From contig PBFW01000008.1 in NCBI GenBank assembly GCA_002719955.1, forward strand, positions 62,001 through 126,000: a DNA stretch of 64,000 nucleotides. The letters run 5' to 3'. The position numbers were made by a program, and so were the translations under genes. How positions within the stretch are numbered: the stretch's first letter is position 1; each line of letters starts with the position of its first letter. Shown here piece by piece: positions 45,265-54,008 of this stretch. Below the pieces are notes generated by a model that worked only from the letters and a program-made list of their open reading frames with translations, ran no database searches and had not been told where the DNA came from. Origin of the DNA: Deltaproteobacteria bacterium (lineage in GTDB: Bacteria > Myxococcota_A > UBA9160 > UBA4427).

Positions 45265-45710
45265 AGCTCGATCTCGACCAGCACGACATGCCCCGCGGCG
45301 CTCGCGATGTCTTCTTCGCGCGGCCGCCGCTCGCGATTCAGTTTGATTCCGTAAATCATCGCGTCACGAGGGACGGCCGTCAGAAAGGTCCGCACGCCCT
45401 CTCGTAACCGCTCACCGTCTTCGAGGACCGTGACGGCTCGGCCGTGAAAGATCTCTCGCGCGATCTCCACTTCGACCTCGACCGGGCCATCCATGAAATT
45501 GAGCCACCAGCGCGTCTCGTGGCTCGAGAGCAGACGCACGATCTTGCCCTCGCGCATGAAGCTCAAGGGGGTCGTGAAGGGGCGGCCGGAGCGGCGTCCC
45601 CGATATGAAATCAGGCAGAGACTCGCGCTCGCGATCCGGTGGAAGGGCGATCGCAGCAGGGCTCGCATCGGCGGATTCAGGGTGGCGTAGAGAAGCGATT
45701 GGATCCGCAT
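45255..45710 (-). CDS. Deazaflavin (F420)-dependent nitroreductase-like protein, Ddn type
   Basis: A 151-residue split-barrel flavoprotein. LISYRGRRSGRPFTTPLSFM matches the Ddn/DUF385 signature ('l.t.GRkSG..r..pl') that holds the cofactor, and LLSSHETRWWLNFMDGPVEV follows as in that family. These proteins use coenzyme F420 or a flavin to reduce quinones or other acceptors. The luciferase-like gene at 63029 is a second F420-type gene in the window. It is convergent with recQ. Confidence 0.7.
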   Translation of the reverse strand: MRIQSLLYATLNPPMRALLRSPFHRIASASLCLISYRGRRSGRPFTTPLSFMREGKIVRLLSSHETRWWLNFMDGPVEVEVEIAREIFHGRAVTVLEDGERLREGVRTFLTAVPRDAMIYGIKLNRERRPREEDIASAAGHVVLVEIELQE

Positions 45711-45734
45711 CGGAGCTGTCCTTTGAAACAGTTC

Positions 45735-46883
45735 TCAGGCGTTGCGATGGGTGAAGAGCATGAAGGTCACATTGTCCTCGCAATCCGCCTCCTCGTCCCA
45801 ATCCCGCACGGAGGTGAACTCCTCTTCTTCGGAGTGGTAGTAAAAGGAGTTCAGGTCAAGCAGATCTGCGAAGGCGATGAGGGTCGAATGGGCCCACGAG
45901 GTCCAGGCGTGGTAGTTGAACATCGTCTTCTGCTTGCGGCCGTTGTCCGCTTCGAGATGGAAGCTGAGCTGATTCGTCAGCGGATTCGGCTCGCCGTCTC
46001 GCTCGCCGACGAGGGCGCATTTGAAACCCGCATCCTCCTGCTCTTCGCGGGTCAGTTCGTCGGTATCGCCCATCTCGGAAACGAGGCAGATCTGAGGCGT
46101 TTCGAGCATGAGGTAGTCGACGTGCTCGGTCGCGATCTTCATCAGCCGGAAGAGCTGTTTGGCGGTGAAATAGTGATGGCTCTGCTTGCCGATATAGGCG
46201 AGGGATTCGCCCTCGCTCTTGGACTTTACACTGTCCCAGATATCCGCCAGCAGGACATCGCCGAGGATATATTCCTTCGATGCCTGGGGAAGCCAGTTCT
46301 GCGTGAGTACGAGGTCGCGCGCCTCATCGTCGAGATCGATCATCAGGTATTGGAAATCCGGAAAACGGAAATGGCCGGAATAACAGAACTCTGCGGTTCC
46401 AGCCATCGGCTCGACGATCGTGCGAACATTCTGGCAGAGCTGGGTGTTGATGAAATCGGCGACGCCAAAATCGAAGGTTCCCAGCACCGACGAATAGACC
46501 TTGTATGGATCGAGCGCGTCGATCCCGCCGCGCTGATAGTCCGAGATATAGTCGTAGTTCTCGACGAAGGGCGAGTCGAAATTCTTCGTCCAGCCGAGTT
46601 CGCTGAAGTCGTGGAATCCGGAGCGGGCGATGGACTGCCAGAGATCGAGGCGTTGTCTGCGGCCGGTTGGCTTCTTGCAGGCATTCCTGAAGCCTCGCAG
46701 GACGCTGGGATGGAGCCGCGCGAGAAAAGCACTTCGTTCTTCGGCCTTCATGTTCTCGAGTTGGCAGGTCCCCTGGAGCCGGATCCAGTCGGGCTTGGCG
46801 AGCTTGCCCGTTTCGATGCGCATGAGGAGCTTGTCCAGATCCTCGGGGCTCTTGGCGATTTTCAAGGTTTCAACGTATGACAT
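45735..46883 (-). CDS. Unrecognised protein with a possible methyltransferase core
   Basis: A 382-residue acidic cytoplasmic protein. Residues about 150-190 read VRTIVEPMAGTAEFCYSGHF then YLMIDLDDEARDLV, which looks like motif I and the following acidic strand end of a class I SAM-dependent methyltransferase. The first 120 residues, with a Lys/Arg patch (ACKKPTGRRQRLD), and the last 150 (FHLEADNGRKQKTMFNYHAW, then a very acidic tail) were not recognised. Its function cannot be named. It stands alone on the minus strand upstream of the Ddn-like gene. Confidence 0.6.
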   Translation of the reverse strand: MSYVETLKIAKSPEDLDKLLMRIETGKLAKPDWIRLQGTCQLENMKAEERSAFLARLHPSVLRGFRNACKKPTGRRQRLDLWQSIARSGFHDFSELGWTKNFDSPFVENYDYISDYQRGGIDALDPYKVYSSVLGTFDFGVADFINTQLCQNVRTIVEPMAGTAEFCYSGHFRFPDFQYLMIDLDDEARDLVLTQNWLPQASKEYILGDVLLADIWDSVKSKSEGESLAYIGKQSHHYFTAKQLFRLMKIATEHVDYLMLETPQICLVSEMGDTDELTREEQEDAGFKCALVGERDGEPNPLTNQLSFHLEADNGRKQKTMFNYHAWTSWAHSTLIAFADLLDLNSFYYHSEEEEFTSVRDWDEEADCEDNVTFMLFTHRNA

Positions 46884-46974
46884 GCTATCCGGCTTCGTCT
46901 TTCAGGGGGATCGGGATCGGTTTGCGCCCGTTTTCTCGTGCGGGTCGAGTATTTTTCAGGAGGATGATTCTTCT

Positions 46975-47265
46975 TTACTGGGATTGGGCTTGCTCGAGAT
47001 ATCGCGTGAGGGAGCGATGAACCTGGTGGGCGCGATCTCCCCGCCAACCCTGCAGCGCCGTCAGAACGAAATAGGCCTGTTGCTGGATTACGTCGGATCC
47101 CCCTTCCTTGATCGCCTCGAGCGCACGCTCCGCCGCCTCGACGACCACCCCGCTGGGACACGAGCGTGTGACGAACGTGATGGCTTCGATGACGCCTAAG
47201 TCACGGCGAAAGTCACCTTCGTCGCCCGGATCTGGATCGATCGTTTCGGGTGAATCATCCCCCAT
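46975..47265 (-). CDS. Small conserved-looking hypothetical protein
   Basis: A 96-residue protein starting MGDDSPETIDPDPGDEGDF, with an acidic N-terminus followed by helices (VVEAAERALEAIKEGGSDVI, YFVLTALQGWRGDRAHQVH). It looks like a short helical repeat protein; no family was named. The start was chosen where acidic coding sequence begins; the frame is open upstream but is not coding-like there. It is divergent from the metallo-beta-lactamase-fold gene. Confidence 0.55.
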   Translation of the reverse strand: MGDDSPETIDPDPGDEGDFRRDLGVIEAITFVTRSCPSGVVVEAAERALEAIKEGGSDVIQQQAYFVLTALQGWRGDRAHQVHRSLTRYLEQAQSQ

Positions 47266-47343
47266 CTGCGAGACGATATCGCATCCCCGTGCGACAGTCT
47301 GGGTGGTGCCCCGATCGGGCGCTTCGCGAGGGAGGCGACGCAG

Positions 47344-48324
47344 ATGAGTCGAAACGAAATGCGAGTGGAGCGGGCCTTGTTGGGAGGGCGCTCGGTCCGC
47401 CCTGCGATGGGTGCGGTCGGGATCCTGATCGTTGCAGCGATGGGAATCGTCTCGGCACAGGCCGCTTCCGCGCAACAGGACCTGTCGAAGGTCGAGATCG
47501 AAACGATCGAGCTCGGCTCCGGTCTCGCGATGCTTCGGGGGGTGGGTGGAAATATCGGTGTGTCGGTCGGGCCGGAGGGGGTGTTCCTGATCGATGACCA
47601 GTTCGCGCCGCTCACGGACAAGATTCGCGCCGCCGTTTCGAAATTGTCGAGTGCCAGGATCCGCTTTTTACTCAACACCCACTGGCATGGCGATCACACC
47701 GGGGGGAACGAGAATCTGGGTCGCGGGGGTGTCCTGATCATGGCGCACGATCGGGTGCGAGCGCGGCTCAGCACCGATCAGGTCATGGCTGCAGGCAGCC
47801 GAAAGATCCCTGCAGCGCCGCCGATCGCCTGGCCCGTCTTGACTTTCGGGGACGGGATCACCCTGCACCTGAACGGCCATACGATCGAGGTTCGGCACGT
47901 CGGACCCGCGCATACGGACGGTGATTCGATCGTTCGCTTCGTCGAGGCCGACGTCCTTCATCTCGGCGACACCTTCTTCTCCGGGATCTATCCCTTCTTC
48001 GATACGTCGAGCGGTGGTCACATCGACGGCATGATCGCCGCCGCCGATCGTGGCCTCGCGTTGGCGGGGCCCGGGACCCGGATCATTCCCGGCCATGGTC
48101 CACTCTCGACCGCCGAAGACCTGAAGAAGACCCGAGAGATGCTGGGCTCGGTAAGCGATCGTGTTCGCAAGATGATTGGGGAGGGGCTCGACAAAGAGGC
48201 GGTGATCGCGGCCCGGCCCACTCGCGAGTTCGACGCCACCTTCGGCGGAGGATTCATGACGCCGGATCGCTTCACGGGGATCGTCTACGACAGTCTGAGC
48301 GGTTCCGGCCATTTGAATTTGTGA
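47344..48324 (+). CDS. Exported metallo-beta-lactamase-fold hydrolase
   Basis: A 326-residue protein with a signal peptide (about residues 23-43, cleavage after ASA) and an MBL fold. NTHWHGDHTGGN supplies the HxHxDH metal site, HVGPAHTDGDSIV the third His, LHLGDTFF the bridging Asp, and IPGHGPL the last His. Metal-dependent hydrolysis in the periplasm is expected. The substrate is unknown; it could be a lactone, an ester or a beta-lactam. A good GGGAGGCGA precedes the ATG. Confidence 0.85.
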   Translation: MSRNEMRVERALLGGRSVRPAMGAVGILIVAAMGIVSAQAASAQQDLSKVEIETIELGSGLAMLRGVGGNIGVSVGPEGVFLIDDQFAPLTDKIRAAVSKLSSARIRFLLNTHWHGDHTGGNENLGRGGVLIMAHDRVRARLSTDQVMAAGSRKIPAAPPIAWPVLTFGDGITLHLNGHTIEVRHVGPAHTDGDSIVRFVEADVLHLGDTFFSGIYPFFDTSSGGHIDGMIAAADRGLALAGPGTRIIPGHGPLSTAEDLKKTREMLGSVSDRVRKMIGEGLDKEAVIAARPTREFDATFGGGFMTPDRFTGIVYDSLSGSGHLNL

Positions 48325-48429
48325 CCCGCGGGGATAAGCGAAGCGGGGATTCGGCATCTTCGATCGGGTGTCCTAAAGCGAGGGATATTTATCATTGAGG
48401 ACAAGCCGGCTTCGGGCGATCCTGCCGTC

Positions 48430-49464
48430 GTGGAAGCCCCGCCGGAGCACACGGCCCATCCCGTCCGCGCAGCGATCAGCGAGCCCTTGGCTCCGCCGCG
48501 TCGGATCGTCATGGTCACCTTCCCGGGCATCCAACTCCTCGATGTCACAGGACCCCTCGAAGTCCTTGCTGCAGCGACCGAGGCGACCCGGGAGCGGGGC
48601 CGCGGTCGAGGTTATGCCCTCGAGATCGTCGGGCCCGAGCCGGGCGTTGTGCGCGCCTCGTCCGGTCTGACGATCGGCGTTGATCGGGCCTACGAGGATC
48701 TGCCGGAAGGGATCGACACCCTGATCGTGGCCGGTGGATCCGGTGTCGAGGCGGCGCTCGGTGTAGCGCGGATCCGCGCCTGTGTGCGGCAGGCGGCGGC
48801 GCGGTCGAGGCGGGTCTGTTCGGTGTGTACGGGGGCCTTCCTGCTCGCGGCCGAGGGGCTGCTCGACGGGCGCCGAGCGACGACCCACTGGAGCGCCGTC
48901 GAGGCCTTCGCGCAGCGCTTCCCGGCGATCGAGGTCGATCCGGACTCGATCTACGTGCGAGACGGAGAGGTCTGGACCTCCGCAGGGGTGACGGCTGGGA
49001 TGGATCTCGCGCTCGCTCTGGTCGAGGACGATCTCAGTCGTTCGCTCGCCCTCGAGGTCTCGCGCCGGATGGTCTTCTTTCTGAAGCGGCCAGGGGGGCA
49101 ATCGCAGTTCGCGGCGCAACTCGCCGGGCAATTCGCGGATCGCGACCCGCTGCGGGATCTGCAGGTCTGGGTGGTGGAGAACCCCGGGGCTCTGCATACG
49201 GTTGACGCCTTGGCCCGGCGGGTCGCGATGAGCCCGCGACATTTTTCGCGGGTCTTCTCGGCGCAGGTCGGTCAATCACCGGTGCGCTACGTCGAGCGCG
49301 TGCGCGTCGAGGCGGCGCGGCGTCGGCTCGAGGAATCCGAGCGGGGGGTCGACGAGGTTGCGGTCGAAGTGGGCTTCGGGACCCCGGAAACGATGCGCAG
49401 AGCGTTTCTGCGCCAGATCGGTATCGGGCCTTCAGCTTATCGAGAACGTTTCACCGGCGCATGA
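48430..49464 (+). CDS. GlxA-family transcription regulator (DJ-1/PfpI + AraC)
   Basis: A 344-residue regulator. Residues about 25-195 form a DJ-1/PfpI-like sensor (VMVTFPGIQLLDVTGPLEVL, CSVCTGAFLLAAEGLLDGRR); residues about 240-340 are an AraC helix-turn-helix pair (VDALARRVAMSPRHFSRVF, VDEVAVEVGFGTPETMRRAF). The start at 48430 is a GTG; the true start may be a little downstream. The adjacent DJ-1/PfpI gene (broken, 49542-50127) is the kind of target often found beside such regulators. Confidence 0.9.
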   Translation: MEAPPEHTAHPVRAAISEPLAPPRRIVMVTFPGIQLLDVTGPLEVLAAATEATRERGRGRGYALEIVGPEPGVVRASSGLTIGVDRAYEDLPEGIDTLIVAGGSGVEAALGVARIRACVRQAAARSRRVCSVCTGAFLLAAEGLLDGRRATTHWSAVEAFAQRFPAIEVDPDSIYVRDGEVWTSAGVTAGMDLALALVEDDLSRSLALEVSRRMVFFLKRPGGQSQFAAQLAGQFADRDPLRDLQVWVVENPGALHTVDALARRVAMSPRHFSRVFSAQVGQSPVRYVERVRVEAARRRLEESERGVDEVAVEVGFGTPETMRRAFLRQIGIGPSAYRERFTGA

Positions 49465-49541
49465 TGCCGACTCTACAGAACGGCGCGGCCCGACGCGCGC
49501 CCTGGAACGCAGAGCGAGGCGAAGCCGCTCGACAAGGAGAG

Positions 49542-50127
49542 ATGAACCCGATGGAAAAAACGATTCGAGATCGCTTGACGATCGGGATCGTCCTCTTCGA
49601 GGGCGCAGAGGAACTCGACTGGGTCGGACCCTTCGTGTCGAGCTCGTGAACGAGCGAGGCGCAGTCGTCACGGGGCCGAAAGGTCTGCGAAACGAGGTCG
49701 ACGCGTCTTTTGCGAATGCACCGAAATTCGATGTGTTGCTGATTCCGGGTGGGATTGGGCGCGGGCGGAACTGAAGGATGCCCAAATGCTCGAGTTTCTG
49801 TTGAAGAAGGCGAGCGAATGTGAGTGGGTGACGAGCGTCTGTACGGGCTCGGGCGTGCTCGAGGCTGCGGGGCTCACCCCGGGCAAGCGGATCACGACCC
49901 ATTGGGTCTACGTGCCGACGCAGCGCGAGGAGGCCGGCGAGGCGACGACCGTTCTCGAAAACGTTCGCTATGTCCGCGACGGCTGGTTGCTCACCGCGGC
50001 AGGCGTTTCCGCCGGAATCGATATGGCGCTCTGGTTGACGGGTGATCTCTTCGGAGTCGAGCATGCTCGATCGACCCAGAAGGCGATGGAATACGATCCC
50101 GCGCCGCCCTACACCGTCGCCGCCTGA
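49542..50127 (+). pseudogene. DJ-1/PfpI (isonitrile hydratase-like) gene, disrupted
   Basis: Three frames together make one DJ-1/PfpI protein: LTIGIVLFEGAEELDWVGPF (to about 49632), then RVELVNERGAVVTGPKGLRN through DVLLIPGG (about 49636-49755), then ELKDAQMLEFLLKKASECEW with the nucleophile elbow TSVCTGSGVLEAAGL (to 50127). Compared with the family, some 25 residues between GPF and RVELV are missing, and a second frame break lies near 49760 in a G-rich run. ATG 49542 follows AAGGAGAG. The gene appears decayed, although sequencing errors could explain the second break. Confidence 0.75.
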
Positions 50128-51659
50128 TCGGCGCGTCGTGCGTGGTTTACAGCGCGGATTCGAGCGGCTTCGTCGCGATTGAGCGAGAAGCGCGAGAAGG
50201 CGAACATGCCGATCAGGATGCAGACGAAGGGAGCGCCGCCGGTCATCCCCTTGATCGTCCAGTTCACGGTCTCTGTCTGGGCCTGGTTTGCAATGAAACC
50301 CGACCCTTGAAGGGCCCATCCCGAGATCGCGATCATCAAGCCGGTTCCGAATTTCGAGGCGAGATTCCAGGCTGCCAGATAGGAGCCCTCTTTGCGTTCG
50401 CCGGTCAGATATTCGTCGTAGTCGATGACATCGCCCTTGATCGCGTAGCCCAGCGTCTGTCCGCAAGCGGTCGCGAATCCGTTGATGATCGAGCTGAGCA
50501 CCATGAGTCCGATGCGACCCTCGTCCTGGAAGATGATCAGGCCGTAGCCGACCGCTTGCAGCCCCATCGCGAAGCGCCAGAGCTTGTGCCGCTCGTAGCG
50601 CTTGCCCAGCCAGACCCAGAAAGGGATCGAGAGAATTGCGGGTAGAGTGTAGAAGATGAAGACGATTCCCACATAATCAGCCGCCTTGATCACGTATTTC
50701 AGGAGAAAGGGCGTCATCGCACTGGTGGCGCCGATTCCGAAGACCTCGATGAAATATACGAAGAGCAGGAGTCGTGCGTGCCGATTGCGCACGACATCTC
50801 GGATCGCGGCGACGGGATTCTTGGCGCCCTTTCCGACGGATTCACTTCGTTCCCCGGGCAGAAAGTAGGTGCAGATCAGAATCGAGAGAGCGAGAACGAG
50901 TGCACCGATGGTCGAGATGAGCGTCGCGTTCTCTCGGGCCGATGGGTCGCCGACGATCATCGGAGTGGCGATGATGAAGGCACCTAGCATACCAATCGAC
51001 AGTGCGATCTGGCGACCGGCGAAGACGCGCGCGCGCTCGTGGGGAGAGGGGCTGAGTTCGAGACCGAGCGCCATCTGGGGGATCGCGTAGATCGTGAAGG
51101 CCGTGTAGAAGGCGAGTACCGAGACGACCACCCAGCCGAGCAATGCGCCACCGGCGAGGTCGGCGGGCGGCGACCACATCATCATCACCGTCCCCGCGAG
51201 TGGAATCGCCGAGGCATAGAGCCAGGTCTTACGGCGACCGAGACGGCAGCGCGTGCGATCGCTCACATAGCCGATGATCGGATCTGACAACGCATCCCAG
51301 AGCTTCGAAGCGAAGAAGATCGTGCCGATCACGCCCGGTGCGAGCAGGAGCACGTCCGTCGCAAAATTCATGTACACGACGGTGACCATCATGAGGAGGA
51401 GTGAAGCTGGCGCCAGAGGCGCGGAGTAGTTGACGAGCGTCACCCAGCCGACGCGTTCACCTTTCTCAGGTGGCGTCGTGACCTCAGGTGGCGTCGTGAC
51501 CTGATCGAGAGCCGTGGTGTGACGAGGAGCCGTGCCCAGATGAGAACCCGCGACTCGATCGGAAGCCGGCGGCGACTCGGAAGCGGCGATGCGGTCGGAG
51601 GAGGGGAGCGCGGGCTTGGACAATCGGTCTCCGGTTTGGCGAGCGCCCGACGCTATCAC
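50109..51659 (-). CDS. GPH/MelB-type sugar:cation symporter-like MFS transporter
   Basis: A 516-residue major-facilitator protein with 12 predicted helices of the glycoside-pentoside-hexuronide:cation type. KLWDALSDPIIGYVSDRTRCRLGRRK is the MelB-like loop, split here over residues about 115-140, with the cation-site Asp; GYAIKGDVIDYDEYLTGER is the second conserved loop. About 65 residues precede the first helix, Ser/Pro/Thr-rich and including a repeated VTTPPE, so the true start is uncertain. The substrate is unknown. Its 3' end overlaps the DJ-1 remnant. Confidence 0.78.
   Translation of the reverse strand: MIASGARQTGDRLSKPALPSSDRIAASESPPASDRVAGSHLGTAPRHTTALDQVTTPPEVTTPPEKGERVGWVTLVNYSAPLAPASLLLMMVTVVYMNFATDVLLLAPGVIGTIFFASKLWDALSDPIIGYVSDRTRCRLGRRKTWLYASAIPLAGTVMMMWSPPADLAGGALLGWVVVSVLAFYTAFTIYAIPQMALGLELSPSPHERARVFAGRQIALSIGMLGAFIIATPMIVGDPSARENATLISTIGALVLALSILICTYFLPGERSESVGKGAKNPVAAIRDVVRNRHARLLLFVYFIEVFGIGATSAMTPFLLKYVIKAADYVGIVFIFYTLPAILSIPFWVWLGKRYERHKLWRFAMGLQAVGYGLIIFQDEGRIGLMVLSSIINGFATACGQTLGYAIKGDVIDYDEYLTGERKEGSYLAAWNLASKFGTGLMIAISGWALQGSGFIANQAQTETVNWTIKGMTGGAPFVCILIGMFAFSRFSLNRDEAARIRAVNHARRADQAATV
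51465..51500. repeat. 18-bp tandem direct repeat, two copies
   Basis: The unit CTCAGGTGGCGTCGTGAC occurs twice head to tail (51465-51482, 51483-51500) within the N-terminal coding region of the transporter, duplicating the residues VTTPPE in frame. Confidence 0.85.
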
Positions 51660-51685
51660 GCCCGCGGCGTTCCGCCTCGGTTTCG

Positions 51686-52822
51686 TCAGTCCAGACCGAG
51701 TTGGGGGAGGCTGCCCTCCGCGATCATCGTCAGGCTGCCCGTGCCCTGGCCGTCGATCCCGCCCCCCCGAATCGTCACCCGGACGGGCTGGATGCGATGA
51801 ATGGGGCGTACGACCTCCTCACCACGCACGACGTCGCTCGCATGCGAAACGTCCCACACGTCGTGTTCGAGGTATTCATCGCCCCGCCACACCCCGAGTC
51901 CCCGGGCATCGTCGTAGCCGCCGTAGCCCAGGCCCTGCATGTCGATCGCCGAGCCGAGCGCCGTCGCTTCGACGACGACCTCGCGGTCGCCGCCCTTGCC
52001 GTCCGAGAGCAGGGCTTCGTAGGTCACCTTGCGGAAACGTCGCGGGCGTTGGTCGTCGGAGAATTCGATCGCGAGGGATGCGCGGGAGGCGAGATTCAGA
52101 TGCAGAGGGGCGGCTTCGGGGTCTTCGCGGCGAGTCAACTCGCAGGTGAAATAGTCGGGGCGGCCCGCGAATTGTGCGAGCTGGAGATGGCCCCCGAATT
52201 CACCGGTCGAAAAGAAGAGGAAGGAGAAGAGGCTGCCGGCGCTGGGGGGCGGGGCGGGGCCGGTCTCGGGTTCTTCGACGCCCATGCGTTCGCGCACCCC
52301 CCATGAGTGGTCGCGGGTCGCCCACCAGTGGTCGAGTTCGATGCGCTCGCCGGCGAGTTCGATCCAGCCATTGCACTCGCCGATCTGGTCGAAACGCCGC
52401 GAATCTTCGACGATCCGACCGCGGACGCGCGTGAAACGCGGGATCTCCTCCTGGGCCGGCAGGATCGATTTCCACTCGAGCTGGGCGGCGATCTCGTGCC
52501 CCCCCCCCTCGACGATCAGTCTCGCATGATGGAGTGGCTCGATCATCTCCACGCGCATTGGCCCGCATTGCGGAACGAAGCGGGGACGAAGCGAGCGCGA
52601 TACCCGCAGATTATGCTGCTTTCCTCCTCGGATCGCGACGAAGCCACCATCCATGACGTTCATGTTCGTGTAGGCGCCGAGGGTGAACTGAAGGGTGCTC
52701 GAGCCCTGCGGATCGCTGGCCGCGAACCAATAGCGGTCGAAGAAGCGTGGATCGCTGGTGCCGACGTGGTCGAAGGTGGTCGGCAGCTGGTGCCAGAGCG
52801 TGTCATCCATCGGGGTCAGCAT
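51686..52822 (-). CDS. Lipocalin-like/CrtC-like protein
   Basis: A 378-residue beta-rich protein. Features such as DRYWFAASDPQG, GECNGWIELAGERIELDHWW, ATRDHSWGVRER and FFSTGEFGGHLQLAQF resemble the hydroxyneurosporene synthase/AttH-like double-lipocalin fold, in which an Asp-His-rich segment (HWWATRDHSWG) hydrates or binds isoprenoids. The exact reaction is unknown. No signal peptide is present. ATG 52822 or 52810 could be the start. It is divergent from an APH-like kinase, a pairing that suggests a common substrate. Confidence 0.6.
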   Translation of the reverse strand: MLTPMDDTLWHQLPTTFDHVGTSDPRFFDRYWFAASDPQGSSTLQFTLGAYTNMNVMDGGFVAIRGGKQHNLRVSRSLRPRFVPQCGPMRVEMIEPLHHARLIVEGGGHEIAAQLEWKSILPAQEEIPRFTRVRGRIVEDSRRFDQIGECNGWIELAGERIELDHWWATRDHSWGVRERMGVEEPETGPAPPPSAGSLFSFLFFSTGEFGGHLQLAQFAGRPDYFTCELTRREDPEAAPLHLNLASRASLAIEFSDDQRPRRFRKVTYEALLSDGKGGDREVVVEATALGSAIDMQGLGYGGYDDARGLGVWRGDEYLEHDVWDVSHASDVVRGEEVVRPIHRIQPVRVTIRGGGIDGQGTGSLTMIAEGSLPQLGLD

Positions 52823-52921
52823 GGCCGGTCTCACATTCTTTCTCGTCCGTCGGGTGCGGTGTCTCCGCGCCGGTCGCGAATGGGCCCCTCGACGGTTCGT
52901 CACATCGAATATACTCGGGTC

Positions 52922-53989
52922 GTGACGGAAACAAACGATATTCGCCCGGCGCTCGTGGGCTGGCTTCGATCCCAGATCCCCGACGCGACCGAAATCCGCG
53001 TGAGCGAGCCTCGAAAGCCCGGTGCCGGCGAGTCGAGTGATACCCAGCTCTGCGTGATCGAGATCGAACGCGCCGCTTCACTCGAGTGCATCGACGCCGT
53101 CTTGCGATGCGCGCCGCGAGCAGAGGGGCCCTTTCCGGAATACGATCTTGGTCTGCAGGCGCATGTCATGCGATCGGTGGGCCAGACCGGGATGGTTCCG
53201 GTGCCAGAGGTCCTCTGGCTCGAAGAGGATGCGGGGGTGTTGGGTGTCCCCTTCCTGGTGATGCGGGTCGTTCCCGGGGATGCCCCGCTCGACCGCCCCG
53301 CCTATCAAGCCGAGGGATTCTACCACGACGCTTCACGCGAGATGCGCGAGCATATGTGGGCCGGGACGATCGAGGCGGTGGCCCGACTGCATGCACTCGA
53401 TTGGCGGGAACTCGGAGGGGGAATCGTCCCGGGTTCACGCGCGGGAGAAGATCCCGCCCGCGTATCACTCGACTATTGGACAGCCTATCTGCGAGATTTC
53501 GTGAAGGAGGATCCGGACGAGTCCCTCGAGGTCTTCGACGAGGCGCGGGATTATCTCGTCCGCGAATACCCGGCATCGAGACGCCTCTCGCTCTGCTGGG
53601 GCGACGCCAAGCTCGGGAACGTGCTCTATGCACCCGAGACCCGAGACGTCGCGGCCATCATCGACTGGGAGATGGCGATCATCGGTGATCCAGAGGCGGA
53701 TCTCGCTTCGCTCCATCTCTCGGATTTGCGCGCGCAGGATCTGGCGGGCGGCGCGCGATCAGGCACACCGACGGCGGACGAACTCGTCGCACTCTACGAG
53801 AAAGCGAGTGGGGGGCCGGTCGAGAATTTCGGCTATCACCTGGTCTTCGCGACGTTCTGGCGGGGCGCGGTTCAGCTGGCCGTCATGCGGCAACTTCGCC
53901 GTCGCGGCGTGCCGATCGAAGAGGCGATGTTCCACGACAACTTTCCGATGAATCAGCTGAGGAAACTGCTCGGGTTGTCGGGGCCCTGA
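52922..53989 (+). CDS. Aminoglycoside phosphotransferase-like kinase (ACAD10/11-type)
   Basis: A 355-residue APH-fold protein. LSLCWGDAKLGNVLYAPET is the catalytic loop (Asp and Asn; His replaced by Trp as in the subgroup linked to acyl-CoA metabolism) and AIIDWEMAIIGDPEADLA is the Mg-binding DxD-like loop. Fused relatives (ACAD10/11) phosphorylate 4-hydroxyacyl-CoAs, so a role in catabolism of hydroxylated acyl chains is possible. The GTG at 52922 or an ATG at 52880 may be the start. Confidence 0.78.
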   Translation: MTETNDIRPALVGWLRSQIPDATEIRVSEPRKPGAGESSDTQLCVIEIERAASLECIDAVLRCAPRAEGPFPEYDLGLQAHVMRSVGQTGMVPVPEVLWLEEDAGVLGVPFLVMRVVPGDAPLDRPAYQAEGFYHDASREMREHMWAGTIEAVARLHALDWRELGGGIVPGSRAGEDPARVSLDYWTAYLRDFVKEDPDESLEVFDEARDYLVREYPASRRLSLCWGDAKLGNVLYAPETRDVAAIIDWEMAIIGDPEADLASLHLSDLRAQDLAGGARSGTPTADELVALYEKASGGPVENFGYHLVFATFWRGAVQLAVMRQLRRRGVPIEEAMFHDNFPMNQLRKLLGLSGP

Positions 53990-54008
53990 GATGGCTTTTC
54001 GGGCTCGG

